Shown here piece by piece: positions 19,691-28,797 of a stretch of DNA of 64,000 bases. This DNA comes from Vibrio ishigakensis. GTDB lineage: Bacteria > Pseudomonadota > Gammaproteobacteria > Enterobacterales > Vibrionaceae. The stretch's first letter is position 1. Every line of letters starts with the position of its first letter. Where the stretch lies: positions 1,674,001 through 1,738,000 of the forward strand of contig NZ_AP024881.1 of assembly GCF_024347675.1 (NCBI RefSeq). The letters run 5' to 3'. The translations under genes were made by a program, and so were the position numbers. Under the pieces are notes generated by a model. That model saw only the letters and a program-made list of their open reading frames with translations, had not been told where the DNA came from and did not search any database.

Positions 19691-19757
19691 TATGGCACCG
19701 TTTCGCAACAGTTCCCCTGTCTGATCGCTGATAGCTTACAGCTGACAGCTATCTCTT

Positions 19758-21635
19758 CTACCCTTTAAGCACCCTCTCAATCTCCTGCAAACTACTCGGG
19801 TCATCGATGGTCGATGGCACCACATACTGCTCACCATCGGCTATCTGACGAATCACCCTGCGTAAGATCTTGCCTGAGCGTGTTTTGGGTAACCTATCCA
19901 CCACCAACGCCTGGTCGAAGCAGGCTACGGCGCCTATCTCGTCACGCACCTTACCAATGAGCTCCTTGCCGATGGTGGCGTCTTCAACTGACACCCCATC
20001 TTTAAGCACAACCAAGCCAAGAGGTTTCTGTCCTTTGAGGTCATCATGAATACCGACAACAGCACATTCCGCAATTGCAGGGTGGCCACCTACTACCTCT
20101 TCCATCTCACCAGTCGAGAGCCTGTGGCCTGCCACGTTTATCACATCATCAATACGACCCATGATGAACAGGTAACCATCTTCATCGATATACCCACCGT
20201 CGCCTGAAAGGTAATACCCTTCAAACTGGCTTAGATAACCCGATTGGAATCGGTCATGGTTTCGCCATACCGTTGGTAAACAGCCCGGAGGCATTGGACG
20301 TTTTACCGTGACAAAACCTTGCTGATTGGGCGCACAAGCCTCCCCAGCTTCATCTAAGATTTCTACCTGATACCCCGGGACAGGAACCGTTGCTGAGCCT
20401 GGTTTCACCGGTAGAGTCTCGATACCCGTTGGGTTCGCTGCAATGGCCCAACCGGTTTCCGTCTGCCACCAGTGGTCAATGACTGGCTTGCCGCTTACCT
20501 CTGTCACCCATTCTAGGGTTGGCGGGTCTAAACGCTCCCCTGCCATGAAGATGGTTTGTAGCTTGCTAAGGTCATAGTGCTGTAAGAACTCCCCTTGCGG
20601 GTCCTCCTTTTTCACAGCTCGAAATGCGGTGGGAGCGGAAAACAATGCTTGCACCCCATACTCCTCACACACTCGCCAGAATGCCCCTGGGTTTGGCGTG
20701 CGCACTGGTTTGCCTTCATACAAGATGGTGGTGCAGCCATGGATCAGAGGTGCATAAACGATATAAGAGTGCCCTACTACCCAACCAACATCAGATGCAG
20801 CCCAAAACACGCCATCCTCCGGAATGTTATAGATGGTGCTCATTGAGTATTTCATCGCAACCGCGTGACCACCGTTGTCCCGCACCACCCCTTTAGGTTT
20901 ACCTGTGGTGCCTGAGGTATAGAGAATATACAGGGCATCGGTCGCTTTAACGCTGGTACATGGCGCTGGCGCAGCTTTCGCCACCTCGGTTCTCCAATCT
21001 AGGTCTCGCTCATTGCTCAGCTCAGCTTCAAGCTCTGGGCGCTGATAAACCACCACATTAGACGGTTTCCAACGGCTTTCCATGATGGCTCTGTCCACCA
21101 GCGGTTTATACGCAAGCACCTTGTCGATCTCTATGCCGCAAGAGGCAGTTAAAATCACTTTAGGCTCGGCATCTTCAATGCGCACCGCAAGCTCACCAGG
21201 AGCAAAGCCGCCAAACACCACTGAGTGCACTGCGCCAAGCCTTGCACAAGCAAGCATCGCCATCACGGCTTGAGGGATCATCGGCATATAGATGACCACG
21301 CGATCACCCTTTTCTACGCCCAGCCCTGCCAACATGCCCGCTAGCTTTTCGACTTCAGTCAGCAGTTCGCTGTAACTGTACTTTGCTTTCACTCCGGTCA
21401 CTGGAGAGTCATAAACCAGCGCCGTTCGGTCTCCTCTCCCTTGCTCCACATGGTGATCCAACGCCAGATAACAGGTATTTAGCTCGCCATCAGCAAACCA
21501 GCGCTCTATGCCATGCTCGTCCTTTCCAAGGATGGTTTTCGGAATAGTAAACCACTCTAGTTTTGAGGCCTGCTCCGCCCAAAAAACCTCAGGGTCGGAT
21601 ACAGATCTTTGATACTCAGTTTGATAATCAGACAT
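19758..21635 (-). CDS. prpE: Propionate--CoA ligase PrpE
   Basis: A 625-residue acyl-CoA synthetase of the acetyl-CoA synthetase family that activates propionate at the head of the methylcitrate cycle. Adenylation core motifs are YILYTSGTTGKPKGVV, WWQTETGW, YLSGDGGYIDEDGYLFIMGRIDDVINVAGHRLSTGEMEE, and the C-terminal acetylatable lysine in PKTRSGKILRR. The N-terminus YQRSVSDPEVFWAEQA is typical of the PrpE/Acs group. It is the last gene of the operon, starting 9 bp after prpD. Acs itself is excluded by the prp context rather than by a decisive residue. Confidence 0.94.
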   Translation of the reverse strand: MSDYQTEYQRSVSDPEVFWAEQASKLEWFTIPKTILGKDEHGIERWFADGELNTCYLALDHHVEQGRGDRTALVYDSPVTGVKAKYSYSELLTEVEKLAGMLAGLGVEKGDRVVIYMPMIPQAVMAMLACARLGAVHSVVFGGFAPGELAVRIEDAEPKVILTASCGIEIDKVLAYKPLVDRAIMESRWKPSNVVVYQRPELEAELSNERDLDWRTEVAKAAPAPCTSVKATDALYILYTSGTTGKPKGVVRDNGGHAVAMKYSMSTIYNIPEDGVFWAASDVGWVVGHSYIVYAPLIHGCTTILYEGKPVRTPNPGAFWRVCEEYGVQALFSAPTAFRAVKKEDPQGEFLQHYDLSKLQTIFMAGERLDPPTLEWVTEVSGKPVIDHWWQTETGWAIAANPTGIETLPVKPGSATVPVPGYQVEILDEAGEACAPNQQGFVTVKRPMPPGCLPTVWRNHDRFQSGYLSQFEGYYLSGDGGYIDEDGYLFIMGRIDDVINVAGHRLSTGEMEEVVGGHPAIAECAVVGIHDDLKGQKPLGLVVLKDGVSVEDATIGKELIGKVRDEIGAVACFDQALVVDRLPKTRSGKILRRVIRQIADGEQYVVPSTIDDPSSLQEIERVLKG

Positions 21636-21644
21636 ACTAGGCTC

Positions 21645-23099
21645 CTAGTTAATGACTAGAGACTGCATAAACTCGTTAACGCTTGTTTGCTCAAGCTTGG
21701 CTTGGTCTTTACAAAGCTTATAAATGGCTTGGCATTGAGCTTCTGGGTAGCGCGTACGTAAGTTCGACAAGAACTTTTGCTCAAGAACTGGAATGCCCTC
21801 AGCGCGACGTCTTCTATGCCCAATCGGATACTCCACCTCCACTTTTTGCGTAGAGCTGCCATCTTTGAAGAACACCTGAATTGCGTTGGCGATTGAGCGT
21901 TTATCCGAGTCCAGATACTCCTTGCTGTAGCGCTCATCTTCTATGATGGTCATCTTAGATCTCAACTCATCGATGCGAGCATCGCCCTTATGGAAGCTAT
22001 CTTCGTAATGCTCCGCAATCAGGTCACCATGGATAAGCGGCACCGCAATCATGTATTGCAGGCAGTGATCTCTATCGGCTGGGTTTGCCAACTCACCCAC
22101 TTTAGAAATGATGCGAATAGCAGACTCATGGGTAGTCACCTCAATACGCTCTATCTCAGAGAGCTTATCTTTAACCTCAGGGTGCAAGATCACCGCCGCC
22201 TCAACCGCTGTTTGAGAGTGGAACTCCGCTGGGAAAGAGATCTTAAACAGCACGTTCTCCATCACATAGCTCTCAAAACTTTGGCTTACCTTAAACTGCT
22301 CACCCTTAAACAGCACATCGAAGTAGCCCCAGTTTGGCGCTGAAAGCACTGTTGGAATGCCCATTTCGCCCTTCATGGTAATCATCGCAAGACGCACCGC
22401 TCGAGACGTAGCATCGCCGGCAGCCCACGACTTACGTGAACCAGCATTCGGCGCATGGCGGTAGGTACGCAACGCGCCGCCATCAGCCCAAGCGTGTGAC
22501 AAGGCATCTATCACCTGATCTCGATTGCCGCCAAGCATCATGGTTACCACTGCGGTCGAAGCCACACGCACCAAGAGCACATGGTCTAAGCCAACTCGGT
22601 TAAAGCTGTTCTCCAGCGCTAACACGCCTTGGATCTCGTGTGCCTTGATCATGGCTGTGAGCACATCCTTCATAGTCAGAGGTGCTTTACCTTCAGAGAC
22701 AGCGACACGGCTAAGATAATCCGCCACCGCCAAAATTGCGCCTAGGTTATCCGATGGGTGGCCCCACTCTGCCGCAAGCCAGGTATCATTGAAATCAAGC
22801 CAACGAACGATACATCCGATGTTAAACGCAGCGGTAATAGGGTCTAGCTCATGAGAGGTTCCCGGCACGCGAGCACCATTAGCTACCTGCATGCCCGGCA
22901 CAACCGGTCCTAGGTGCTTGGTACACTCAGGAAAGCGCAGTGCCAGCAAGCCACAGCCTAAGGTGTCCATCAAGCAGTTACGCGCCGTGTCATACGCCTC
23001 GCTAGATTCAATCTCGGTGTTCATCACGTAATCGGCAATTTGAACAAGCAATTCATCCGGCGCTTGGCGCTCGTTTAGATCTACATTTTGACTCATCAT
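21645..23099 (-). CDS. prpD: 2-methylcitrate dehydratase PrpD
   Basis: A 484-residue iron-independent dehydratase of the MmgE/PrpD family, converting 2-methylcitrate to 2-methyl-cis-aconitate. Family segments include [69 protein letters not shown] and [15 protein letters not shown]. Length agrees with E. coli PrpD (483). Two adjacent ATG codons occur at the start, after AAGGAATAG. Many vibrios use the AcnD/PrpF pair for this step; here PrpD takes that place and neither acnD nor prpF is present in the window. Confidence 0.95.
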   Translation of the reverse strand: MMSQNVDLNERQAPDELLVQIADYVMNTEIESSEAYDTARNCLMDTLGCGLLALRFPECTKHLGPVVPGMQVANGARVPGTSHELDPITAAFNIGCIVRWLDFNDTWLAAEWGHPSDNLGAILAVADYLSRVAVSEGKAPLTMKDVLTAMIKAHEIQGVLALENSFNRVGLDHVLLVRVASTAVVTMMLGGNRDQVIDALSHAWADGGALRTYRHAPNAGSRKSWAAGDATSRAVRLAMITMKGEMGIPTVLSAPNWGYFDVLFKGEQFKVSQSFESYVMENVLFKISFPAEFHSQTAVEAAVILHPEVKDKLSEIERIEVTTHESAIRIISKVGELANPADRDHCLQYMIAVPLIHGDLIAEHYEDSFHKGDARIDELRSKMTIIEDERYSKEYLDSDKRSIANAIQVFFKDGSSTQKVEVEYPIGHRRRRAEGIPVLEQKFLSNLRTRYPEAQCQAIYKLCKDQAKLEQTSVNEFMQSLVIN

Positions 23100-23112
23100 C
23101 TATTCCTTTAAA

Positions 23113-24249
23113 TTAACGTTGTTCAATTGGTAGCCAGTCTTGATGCTCAGGACCATCGTAATCAGCACTCGGACGAATAATGCGGTTGTGCTCTCGCTGC
23201 TCATAGATATGTGCGGCCCAGCCAGTCAGGCGACTCATCACAAAGATTGGGGTAAACAGTTTGGTTGGAATATCCATAAAGTGATAAGCAGAGGCATGGA
23301 AGAAATCGGCGTTACAGAATAGGCCTTTCTCGCGCTTCATCACCGACTCTACTCGCTCAGATACCGCATATAAATGGGTGTCTCCTACCTCTTCAGAAAG
23401 CTGTTTCGACCAATATTTGATCAGTGCATTTCGCGGGTCTGACTCTCGATACACCGCATGCCCAAAACCCATGATCTTCTCTTTACGCTCTAGCATTCCT
23501 AGGATGTTCTGCTCCGCTTCCTCCGGGCTCGTCCAGTCGTTGATCATATCCATAGCGGCTTCATTCGCACCGCCATGCAGTGGACCGCGCAAGGTACCGA
23601 TAGCGGCTGTGATACAGGAATGAATATCTGAGAGAGTGGACGCGCACACACGGGCGGCAAAGGTAGAGGCGTTAAATTCGTGCTCGGCGTACAAAATCAA
23701 AGAACAATGCATCACTTTTTTATGCAGCTCAGACGGTGTCTTGTCCGTAAGTAGTTTTAGAAAGTAGCCACCGATGCATGGCTCGCTCTGATCTTCGGTA
23801 TCCACACGCACACCATCATGACTAAAGCGATACCAATAGCAGATGATGGCCGGAAACAGCGCCAACATTCGCTCCGTTGCTTGTTGCTGCTCATCAAAGC
23901 TCATCTCTTGCTCTAGATTGCCGAGCACCGAACAGCCAGTACGCATCACATCCATTGGATGTGCGCTTGCAGGCAGCAACTCTAACGCTTGTTTTAGTGC
24001 CTCCGGCAGACCGCGTTGTGCCACTAGTGCTGTCTTGTAGTTATCCAATTCAGTTTGATTTGGAAGGTGCCCCTTCAGTAGTAGGTGCGCCACTTCTTCA
24101 AACTCAGCGTGCTTGGCCAAATCTGAGATATCATAGCCACGATAGGTTAAGCCCGTACCCGACTTACCCACGGTACATAGGGAGGTTACCCCTGCACACT
24201 GGCCTCTGAGTCCTGCACCTCCGATAGGTGCGGTAGTTTCCAACGACAT
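23113..24249 (-). CDS. prpC: 2-methylcitrate synthase PrpC
   Basis: A 378-residue citrate-synthase-family enzyme that condenses propionyl-CoA with oxaloacetate. It begins GLRGQCAGVTSLCTVGKSGTGLTYRGYDISDLA, as PrpC does. The active-site blocks are TLRGPLHGGANEAAMDM (His), IMGFGHAVYRESDPRN (His) and a later FCNADFFHASAYH (Asp). A GTG two codons upstream opens the frame, but the ATG at 24249 with AAGGAGTG before it is the likely start. It lies 13 bp before prpD and 68 bp after prpB. Confidence 0.95.
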   Translation of the reverse strand: MSLETTAPIGGAGLRGQCAGVTSLCTVGKSGTGLTYRGYDISDLAKHAEFEEVAHLLLKGHLPNQTELDNYKTALVAQRGLPEALKQALELLPASAHPMDVMRTGCSVLGNLEQEMSFDEQQQATERMLALFPAIICYWYRFSHDGVRVDTEDQSEPCIGGYFLKLLTDKTPSELHKKVMHCSLILYAEHEFNASTFAARVCASTLSDIHSCITAAIGTLRGPLHGGANEAAMDMINDWTSPEEAEQNILGMLERKEKIMGFGHAVYRESDPRNALIKYWSKQLSEEVGDTHLYAVSERVESVMKREKGLFCNADFFHASAYHFMDIPTKLFTPIFVMSRLTGWAAHIYEQREHNRIIRPSADYDGPEHQDWLPIEQR

Positions 24250-24317
24250 AATCACTCCTTGTGACCTGTTTACGTTTGTACTACTTCCAACTCAAACGCG
24301 TCAGGTTCGCTCAAATG

Positions 24318-25202
24318 TTATCGACGAAATAGCTCGTCTAGCTTCTGTTCAAAATCATGATAATTCAGGTAGTTATACAACTCGGCTCGAGTCTGCATCT
24401 GTTCTATTAATGCTTGTTGATTGCCCTCAGAAAGCAGATGACGATAGGTTGTTTCAGCAGCCTTATTCATCGCGCGAAACGCCGATAGCGGATAAAGCAC
24501 CATATCCACGCCCACCTCGGCTAGCTCTTCACAGCCATACAGAGGCGTCTGACCAAACTCGGTAATATTGGCCAAGATAGGAATATCTCTGCCTATGGCA
24601 GACTTAAGCGCGGTAGAAAAATCGTGGTATTGAGACAGTTCATTCATCGCCTCAGGAAATACCATATCCGCGCCCGCTTCCACACAGGCGATAGCACGCT
24701 CTAGTGCTCGCTCCATCCCCTCTACCGCTAGCGCATCGGTTCTTGCCATAATCACAAAATCACTGTCGATTCTGGCATCAACGCTCGCCTTGATGCGGTC
24801 TACCATCTCTTCTTGGGTTACTATCGCTTTGTTTGGTCTATGACCACATCGCTTCTGCGCCACTTGATCTTCGATATGCACGGCGGCCACACCGGCTTTT
24901 TCCATCGCCTTAATGGTGCGGGAGATGTTAAACGCCCCGCCAAACCCGGTATCTATATCCACCAGCAAAGGCAGATCACAGGCATTGGTGATGCGCGAAG
25001 CGTCAATAAGCACATCAGTAAGCTCAGTAATGCCGAGATCCGGCAATCCATAGGAAGCATTCGCCACCCCAGCTCCCGAAAGATAAATAGCCTGATGCCC
25101 AACATCTTTTGCCATCAAGGCACAGTAGGCGTTCACCGTGCCGACGATTTGTAGCGGATCGTTTTGCGCCACCGCCTGTCTGAATTTCTTACCCTGACTC
25201 AT
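24318..25202 (-). CDS. prpB: Methylisocitrate lyase PrpB
   Basis: A 294-residue member of the isocitrate lyase/PEP mutase family that splits 2-methylisocitrate to pyruvate and succinate. The active-site loop reads [12 protein letters not shown] with the catalytic Cys, and metal-binding VDIDTGFGG and HIEDQ are present. Length equals that of PrpB (about 296). A TTG opens the frame at 25220 inside the regulator gene, but ATG 25202, with AAGGGAAAA, gives the normal N-terminus [11 protein letters not shown]. It starts 10 bases after the regulator stop, so regulator and enzymes share an operon. Confidence 0.95.
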   Translation of the reverse strand: MSQGKKFRQAVAQNDPLQIVGTVNAYCALMAKDVGHQAIYLSGAGVANASYGLPDLGITELTDVLIDASRITNACDLPLLVDIDTGFGGAFNISRTIKAMEKAGVAAVHIEDQVAQKRCGHRPNKAIVTQEEMVDRIKASVDARIDSDFVIMARTDALAVEGMERALERAIACVEAGADMVFPEAMNELSQYHDFSTALKSAIGRDIPILANITEFGQTPLYGCEELAEVGVDMVLYPLSAFRAMNKAAETTYRHLLSEGNQQALIEQMQTRAELYNYLNYHDFEQKLDELFRR

Positions 25203-25212
25203 CAATTTTCCC

Positions 25213-25878
25213 TTACTCAATCTCTGATTCGAGCAAGCGTCTGCTGCCCGAGATATGACGACGCATCAAGATTTCAGAAAGCTCTTCATCTCGATTACGG
25301 ATCGCCTCTAATATGAACTGGTGCTCGGCTAGCGCCTTATGAGGGTGGTTATGACGGCGCGGCGACTGATAGCGATACATGCGAATTAGGTGATAAAGCT
25401 CACCGCACAAAAGCTTAATAAGATGCCCGTTCCTACTGGCGTGAATGATCTGATGATGAAAGTCGAAATCCCCTTGTTGCAGGGCATAAGGCTCACCATC
25501 TTTGTTGTTGAGGTGCTCAGCATGCGCTTGTAGCAACGAAGACAAACGCTCAAGCTCTGACTCAGTAATGTGCTTGGCAGCAAGCCTTGCCGCCATTCCC
25601 TCTAGAGACTCGCGCACTGTGTAAAGCTCTATCAGATGCTGTTTCGAAACGCTGATCACTCGCGCGCCAACATGGGGGATGCGCTCAATAAGACCTACCC
25701 CTTCCAAACGCATCAAGGCTTCACGAAGTGGCCCACGACTCACCTCAAAGCGTTTGGCAAGCTCGGGCTCGGAAATCTTACTGCCTTCTGCTATCTCACC
25801 ACACACCACGGCTTCGATAAGAAACTCGGTGAGGTTCTCTGATTTAGTGGTGTCTTTTACTAACTGCGGAATATTCAT
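25213..25878 (-). CDS. GntR-family (FadR-type) regulator of the prp operon
   Basis: A 221-residue repressor with an N-terminal winged helix (residues 14-75: [48 protein letters not shown]) and a C-terminal all-helical FCD ligand domain. The FCD domain carries the usual Asp/His metal set around [15 protein letters not shown] and [11 protein letters not shown]. It is the first gene of the prp operon, and two palindromes of the ATTGT-N2-ACAAT type stand before it, so autoregulation and control of prpBCDE are likely. The effector is probably a methylcitrate-cycle intermediate (inference). It replaces the sigma-54 type PrpR of enterobacteria. Confidence 0.9.
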   Translation of the reverse strand: MNIPQLVKDTTKSENLTEFLIEAVVCGEIAEGSKISEPELAKRFEVSRGPLREALMRLEGVGLIERIPHVGARVISVSKQHLIELYTVRESLEGMAARLAAKHITESELERLSSLLQAHAEHLNNKDGEPYALQQGDFDFHHQIIHASRNGHLIKLLCGELYHLIRMYRYQSPRRHNHPHKALAEHQFILEAIRNRDEELSEILMRRHISGSRRLLESEIE

Positions 25879-25888
25879 CTAAGCCCCA

Positions 25889-25904
25889 AGATTGTCGACA
25901 ATCT
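25889..25904. promoter_or_regulatory. GntR operator 1 (AGATTGTCGACAATCT)
   Basis: A 16-bp perfect palindrome 11 bases before the regulator start. ATTGTCGACAAT is the kind of site bound by FadR-subfamily GntR proteins. Assignment to this regulator is by position. Confidence 0.8.
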
Positions 25905-25950
25905 GCTTTTTCTGATTAAAATTTAGGCTTATATGCAACTAATAACAATC

Positions 25951-25966
25951 AAATTGTTTACAATTT
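25951..25966. promoter_or_regulatory. GntR operator 2 (AAATTGTTTACAATTT)
   Basis: A second palindrome with the same ATTGT-N2-ACAAT pattern, 62 bases centre-to-centre from the first. Only the central two bases break symmetry. Confidence 0.7.
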
Positions 25967-26137
25967 AGACTAAAGGCTAATGCTGATGGTCAAAAATAAT
26001 GCGGTAGATCACATCAATCCCGCCTTTAACTCGTAAGTGCGCCTGTTAATTCACAAAAAACTGATTCATCGCAATTCTTTGCACCATTCAGAAGAGGATA
26101 CTGATTCGACAAATCAATAAGTTACCGTGAGTGAGAT

Positions 26138-27367
26138 ATGGACAACCTAGTAGAGCGCTTTCTACGCTATGTAAGCTTTGATACTCAATCAGATCCCGAA
26201 AACAATCACTGCCCGAGTACTGAGGGGCAGCGCCTATTCGCCAAGCAACTTGAGAAAGAACTCAATGAACTGGGCCTTTCTGACGTATCACTGGACTTCA
26301 ATGGTTATCTCACCGCACGCCTGCCTTCCAACGTCGACTATCCAGTGCCGGCAATTGGCTTCATTGCCCATATGGATACCGCGCCAGATGCGTCTGGTAA
26401 GGATGTACAACCTCAGATCGTTGAGAACTATCAAGGGGGTGATATCGCCCTAGGCATTGGCGATGAAGTATTGTCACCTGTGCAATACCCAGATTTGAGA
26501 AAGCTGCTCGGTCATAACCTGATCACCACAGACGGAACCACCCTTCTTGGTGCCGACAACAAAGCAGGTATTGCCGAAATCATCACTGCTGTTTCGCACC
26601 TAATCGCCAACCCTGACATCAAGCACGGTGACATCTGTATCGGTTTCACCCCAGATGAAGAGATTGGGCGTGGTGCCAATATGTTTAACGTTGAAAAGTT
26701 TGGCGCGCAGTGGGCTTACACCATAGATGGCGGCCCTGTGGGTGAACTGGAATACGAGAACTTCAATGCGACTTCAGCGGATGTCATCTGCCATGGCGTA
26801 AACGTGCATCCAGGCACTGCCAAAGACAAGATGATCAACTCAATGAACATCGCTGCTCAATTTCAGATGATGATGCCAGCCGGTCAAACCCCAGAGTGTA
26901 CCCAAGGCTATGAAGGCTTTTATCACCTTAAATCCATGAAGCCATCGGTGGCTCGTACTGAGCTTGGCTATATCATTCGCGATTTTGATCGCGAAGGGCT
27001 TGAGCGTCGCAAAGCCTTTATGCAAGCTCAGGTTGAGCAGCTAAACAGCCAACTAACTAAAGGCCATGTTGAACTAAAGCTGACCGATGCTTATTTCAAT
27101 ATGCGTGAAATGGTTGAGCCTCATCCGCACATCATCGAGATAGCCAAGCAGTCTATGATTGATTGCGATGTCATCCCAGAGATCAAGCCTATCCGTGGCG
27201 GCACAGATGGCGCTCGCCTTTCCTTCATGGGCCTGCCTTGTCCAAACATCTTTACCGGCGGCTATAACTTCCACGGTATCCATGAGTTCATCACCATAGA
27301 GGGTATGGAACAAGCGGTTAAGGTGATCTGCAAGATAGCGGAAAACACCGCCAAACAAGCTAAGTAA
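26138..27367 (+). CDS. pepT: Peptidase T (tripeptide aminopeptidase)
   Basis: A 409-residue cytosolic M20 di-zinc aminopeptidase that releases the N-terminal residue of tripeptides. Metal-site motifs are [11 protein letters not shown] (residues 74-84), [11 protein letters not shown] with the bridging Asp, [10 protein letters not shown] and [14 protein letters not shown]. The C-terminal [27 protein letters not shown] completes the site. Length matches E. coli PepT (408). It is monocistronic, transcribed away from the prp operon. A repeat element follows directly, with no simple terminator. Confidence 0.96.
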   Translation: MDNLVERFLRYVSFDTQSDPENNHCPSTEGQRLFAKQLEKELNELGLSDVSLDFNGYLTARLPSNVDYPVPAIGFIAHMDTAPDASGKDVQPQIVENYQGGDIALGIGDEVLSPVQYPDLRKLLGHNLITTDGTTLLGADNKAGIAEIITAVSHLIANPDIKHGDICIGFTPDEEIGRGANMFNVEKFGAQWAYTIDGGPVGELEYENFNATSADVICHGVNVHPGTAKDKMINSMNIAAQFQMMMPAGQTPECTQGYEGFYHLKSMKPSVARTELGYIIRDFDREGLERRKAFMQAQVEQLNSQLTKGHVELKLTDAYFNMREMVEPHPHIIEIAKQSMIDCDVIPEIKPIRGGTDGARLSFMGLPCPNIFTGGYNFHGIHEFITIEGMEQAVKVICKIAENTAKQAK

Positions 27368-27382
27368 CATCAATGCCCGGTG

Positions 27383-27524
27383 TTACCCTAAGTAATTGGA
27401 GATGCTCGTAGGCGGCAAACGAGCCAAGCGCCTGAGCATAGATGAACTATGTGATGGAGCGGGGCTGGCCATCCAGTGAGGAGTGCCAGCCAACACCCCA
27501 GCATCTTCAAGTAAGACGGGTATA
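27383..27524. mobile_element. MITE-like repeat with imperfect terminal inverted repeats
   Basis: About 142 bases without coding capacity. The left end (27383-27406, ACCC then GGAGATGCT) and right end (27500-27524, AGCATCTTC then GGGT) are imperfect inverted repeats. An internal hairpin GCTCG/CGAGC occurs at 27403-27424. The composition (AGATGCTCGTAGGCGGCAAA) resembles a dispersed element I know from Vibrio intergenic regions. Only one copy is seen here, so the boundaries are approximate. Confidence 0.6.
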
Positions 27525-27620
27525 TACTGGTTGGGCATATTTTTATCTGAGCTTTCAAACAGACACTTTTAGTCTCTTTTACAACTAGGATAGAGCCACT
27601 CCCGAAAATTGAGACAAACC

Positions 27621-28172
27621 ATGAACACAGCATCGCATCAAATTCTGTTTGATAAGCTCATCGACTGGCATCAGCATAAACACCCAGAGTATGCCAAAGC
27701 CAATACGCCCAATCCCGAGTCGGAAGCCTGCTTACATGAACTGGTTTCAGAGATTTTAGAGCCGCTACAAAAGGCTCTAGGCGAAGTCTCTATCACCTAT
27801 GGTTTTAACAGTGCCGAACTCAACCGTTATGTTCAACGTATCAACGCAAAAGATACCGGCCCAAAGGAAGACCAGCACGCCAGTAAAGAGCTGAACCTCA
27901 AAGGAAAACGCATCTGCACTAGAGACGGCGCATCATGCGACCTTTATGTGGAAGGGTATGAAAACCAGATGCACAAGGTCGCCCTCTACATCACCCAAAA
28001 CCTGCCTTTCGATCGTCTCTATTTCTATGGCAAAGACCGCCCACTACATGTGAGTTTCGGACCTGATCATAGCCGATACATCCAATATCGCCGTACCAAA
28101 GAAAACGGCGACCGCGTGTTAGCAAAGGTAGTGAAGATTGATAAGGCTCACGAATACTTCGCTGACTTTTGA
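27621..28172 (+). CDS. Uncharacterised protein with peptidase M15-like motif pattern
   Basis: A 183-residue cytosolic protein of no recognised name. After a helical N-terminal part comes FNSAELNRYVQR, then EDQHASKEL, GASCDLYVEGYE and RPLHVSFGPDHSRYIQYRR. The order His, Asp, His-Val-Ser resembles the zinc-site pattern of M15 D-Ala-D-Ala carboxypeptidases (SxH...D...WxHVS), but there is no signal peptide. The function is therefore inferred weakly. The frame opens at a TTG (27609), and the ATG at 27621 is preferred. It stands between a repeat element and another small uncharacterised gene. Confidence 0.6.
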   Translation: MNTASHQILFDKLIDWHQHKHPEYAKANTPNPESEACLHELVSEILEPLQKALGEVSITYGFNSAELNRYVQRINAKDTGPKEDQHASKELNLKGKRICTRDGASCDLYVEGYENQMHKVALYITQNLPFDRLYFYGKDRPLHVSFGPDHSRYIQYRRTKENGDRVLAKVVKIDKAHEYFADF

Positions 28173-28322
28173 TTCAGCCCACTTTCTCAATCCACTGGCG
28201 CGATATGATAAGTAACTCTAACAAATAGCCCATATAATGGCGCCGTACACAGCAGTATCTCCACGGAACTGAGGCTCTGTTGCTTGGTAAAACCTTTTCA
28301 GATTTTAAGCAGGTGGCTAAAT

Positions 28323-28757
28323 ATGTTTTCAGTAAATCTTTGTCCGACAAACAACCAGACTCTTTCTCCTGAGCTAAAGAACAACCTAGTTGCCAAGCTA
28401 CAAGACTATTTCTGCGAAACCGAGATCTCATTCTGGGAGTCCGACTTTGTTACCCAAAGCGGCAAGTTCAAAGATAGCGAAGAGGTATCGTGCCCACGTT
28501 GCGACCACAACCACACAGTCGACGCTGCAGAGCTAATGCAATTCAACAGCAAGCTCACTATCGTTCCAGCTGACCAAATTGCAGTGCAGATGCCATGTTG
28601 TCACCACGACACCAACCTAGCAGAAATGAGCTTCGAAGAAGCCGTATTCTCAAAGTGGGGCATCACCATCAAGGGTAAAAACCGCGCCGTACTGGAAGAG
28701 TTCCTTCATCACCAAGCCACACCCATTGCTTTAACGGCAGTTGAGGTGCCAGCTTAA
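28323..28757 (+). CDS. Small Cys/His-rich protein of unknown function
   Basis: A 144-residue protein, not recognised. It has a possible zinc site from CPRCDHNH (residues 57-64) and CCHHD (residues 92-96), within an otherwise acidic sequence. AGGTGG stands seven bases before the ATG at 28323, which supports that start over a TTG at 28284. It ends in a strong bidirectional terminator shared with the convergent methyltransferase-nuclease gene. No partner gene suggests its role. Confidence 0.65.
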   Translation: MFSVNLCPTNNQTLSPELKNNLVAKLQDYFCETEISFWESDFVTQSGKFKDSEEVSCPRCDHNHTVDAAELMQFNSKLTIVPADQIAVQMPCCHHDTNLAEMSFEEAVFSKWGITIKGKNRAVLEEFLHHQATPIALTAVEVPA

Positions 28758-28760
28758 TCA

Positions 28761-28797
28761 AAACAAACGACCCGAGCTAAGCTCGGGTCGTTTGTTT
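28761..28797. terminator. Bidirectional terminator
   Basis: A 17-bp perfect stem (AAACAAACGACCCGAGC with its complement) around TAA, with A and T runs on the two sides. It serves both convergent genes. Confidence 0.9.
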
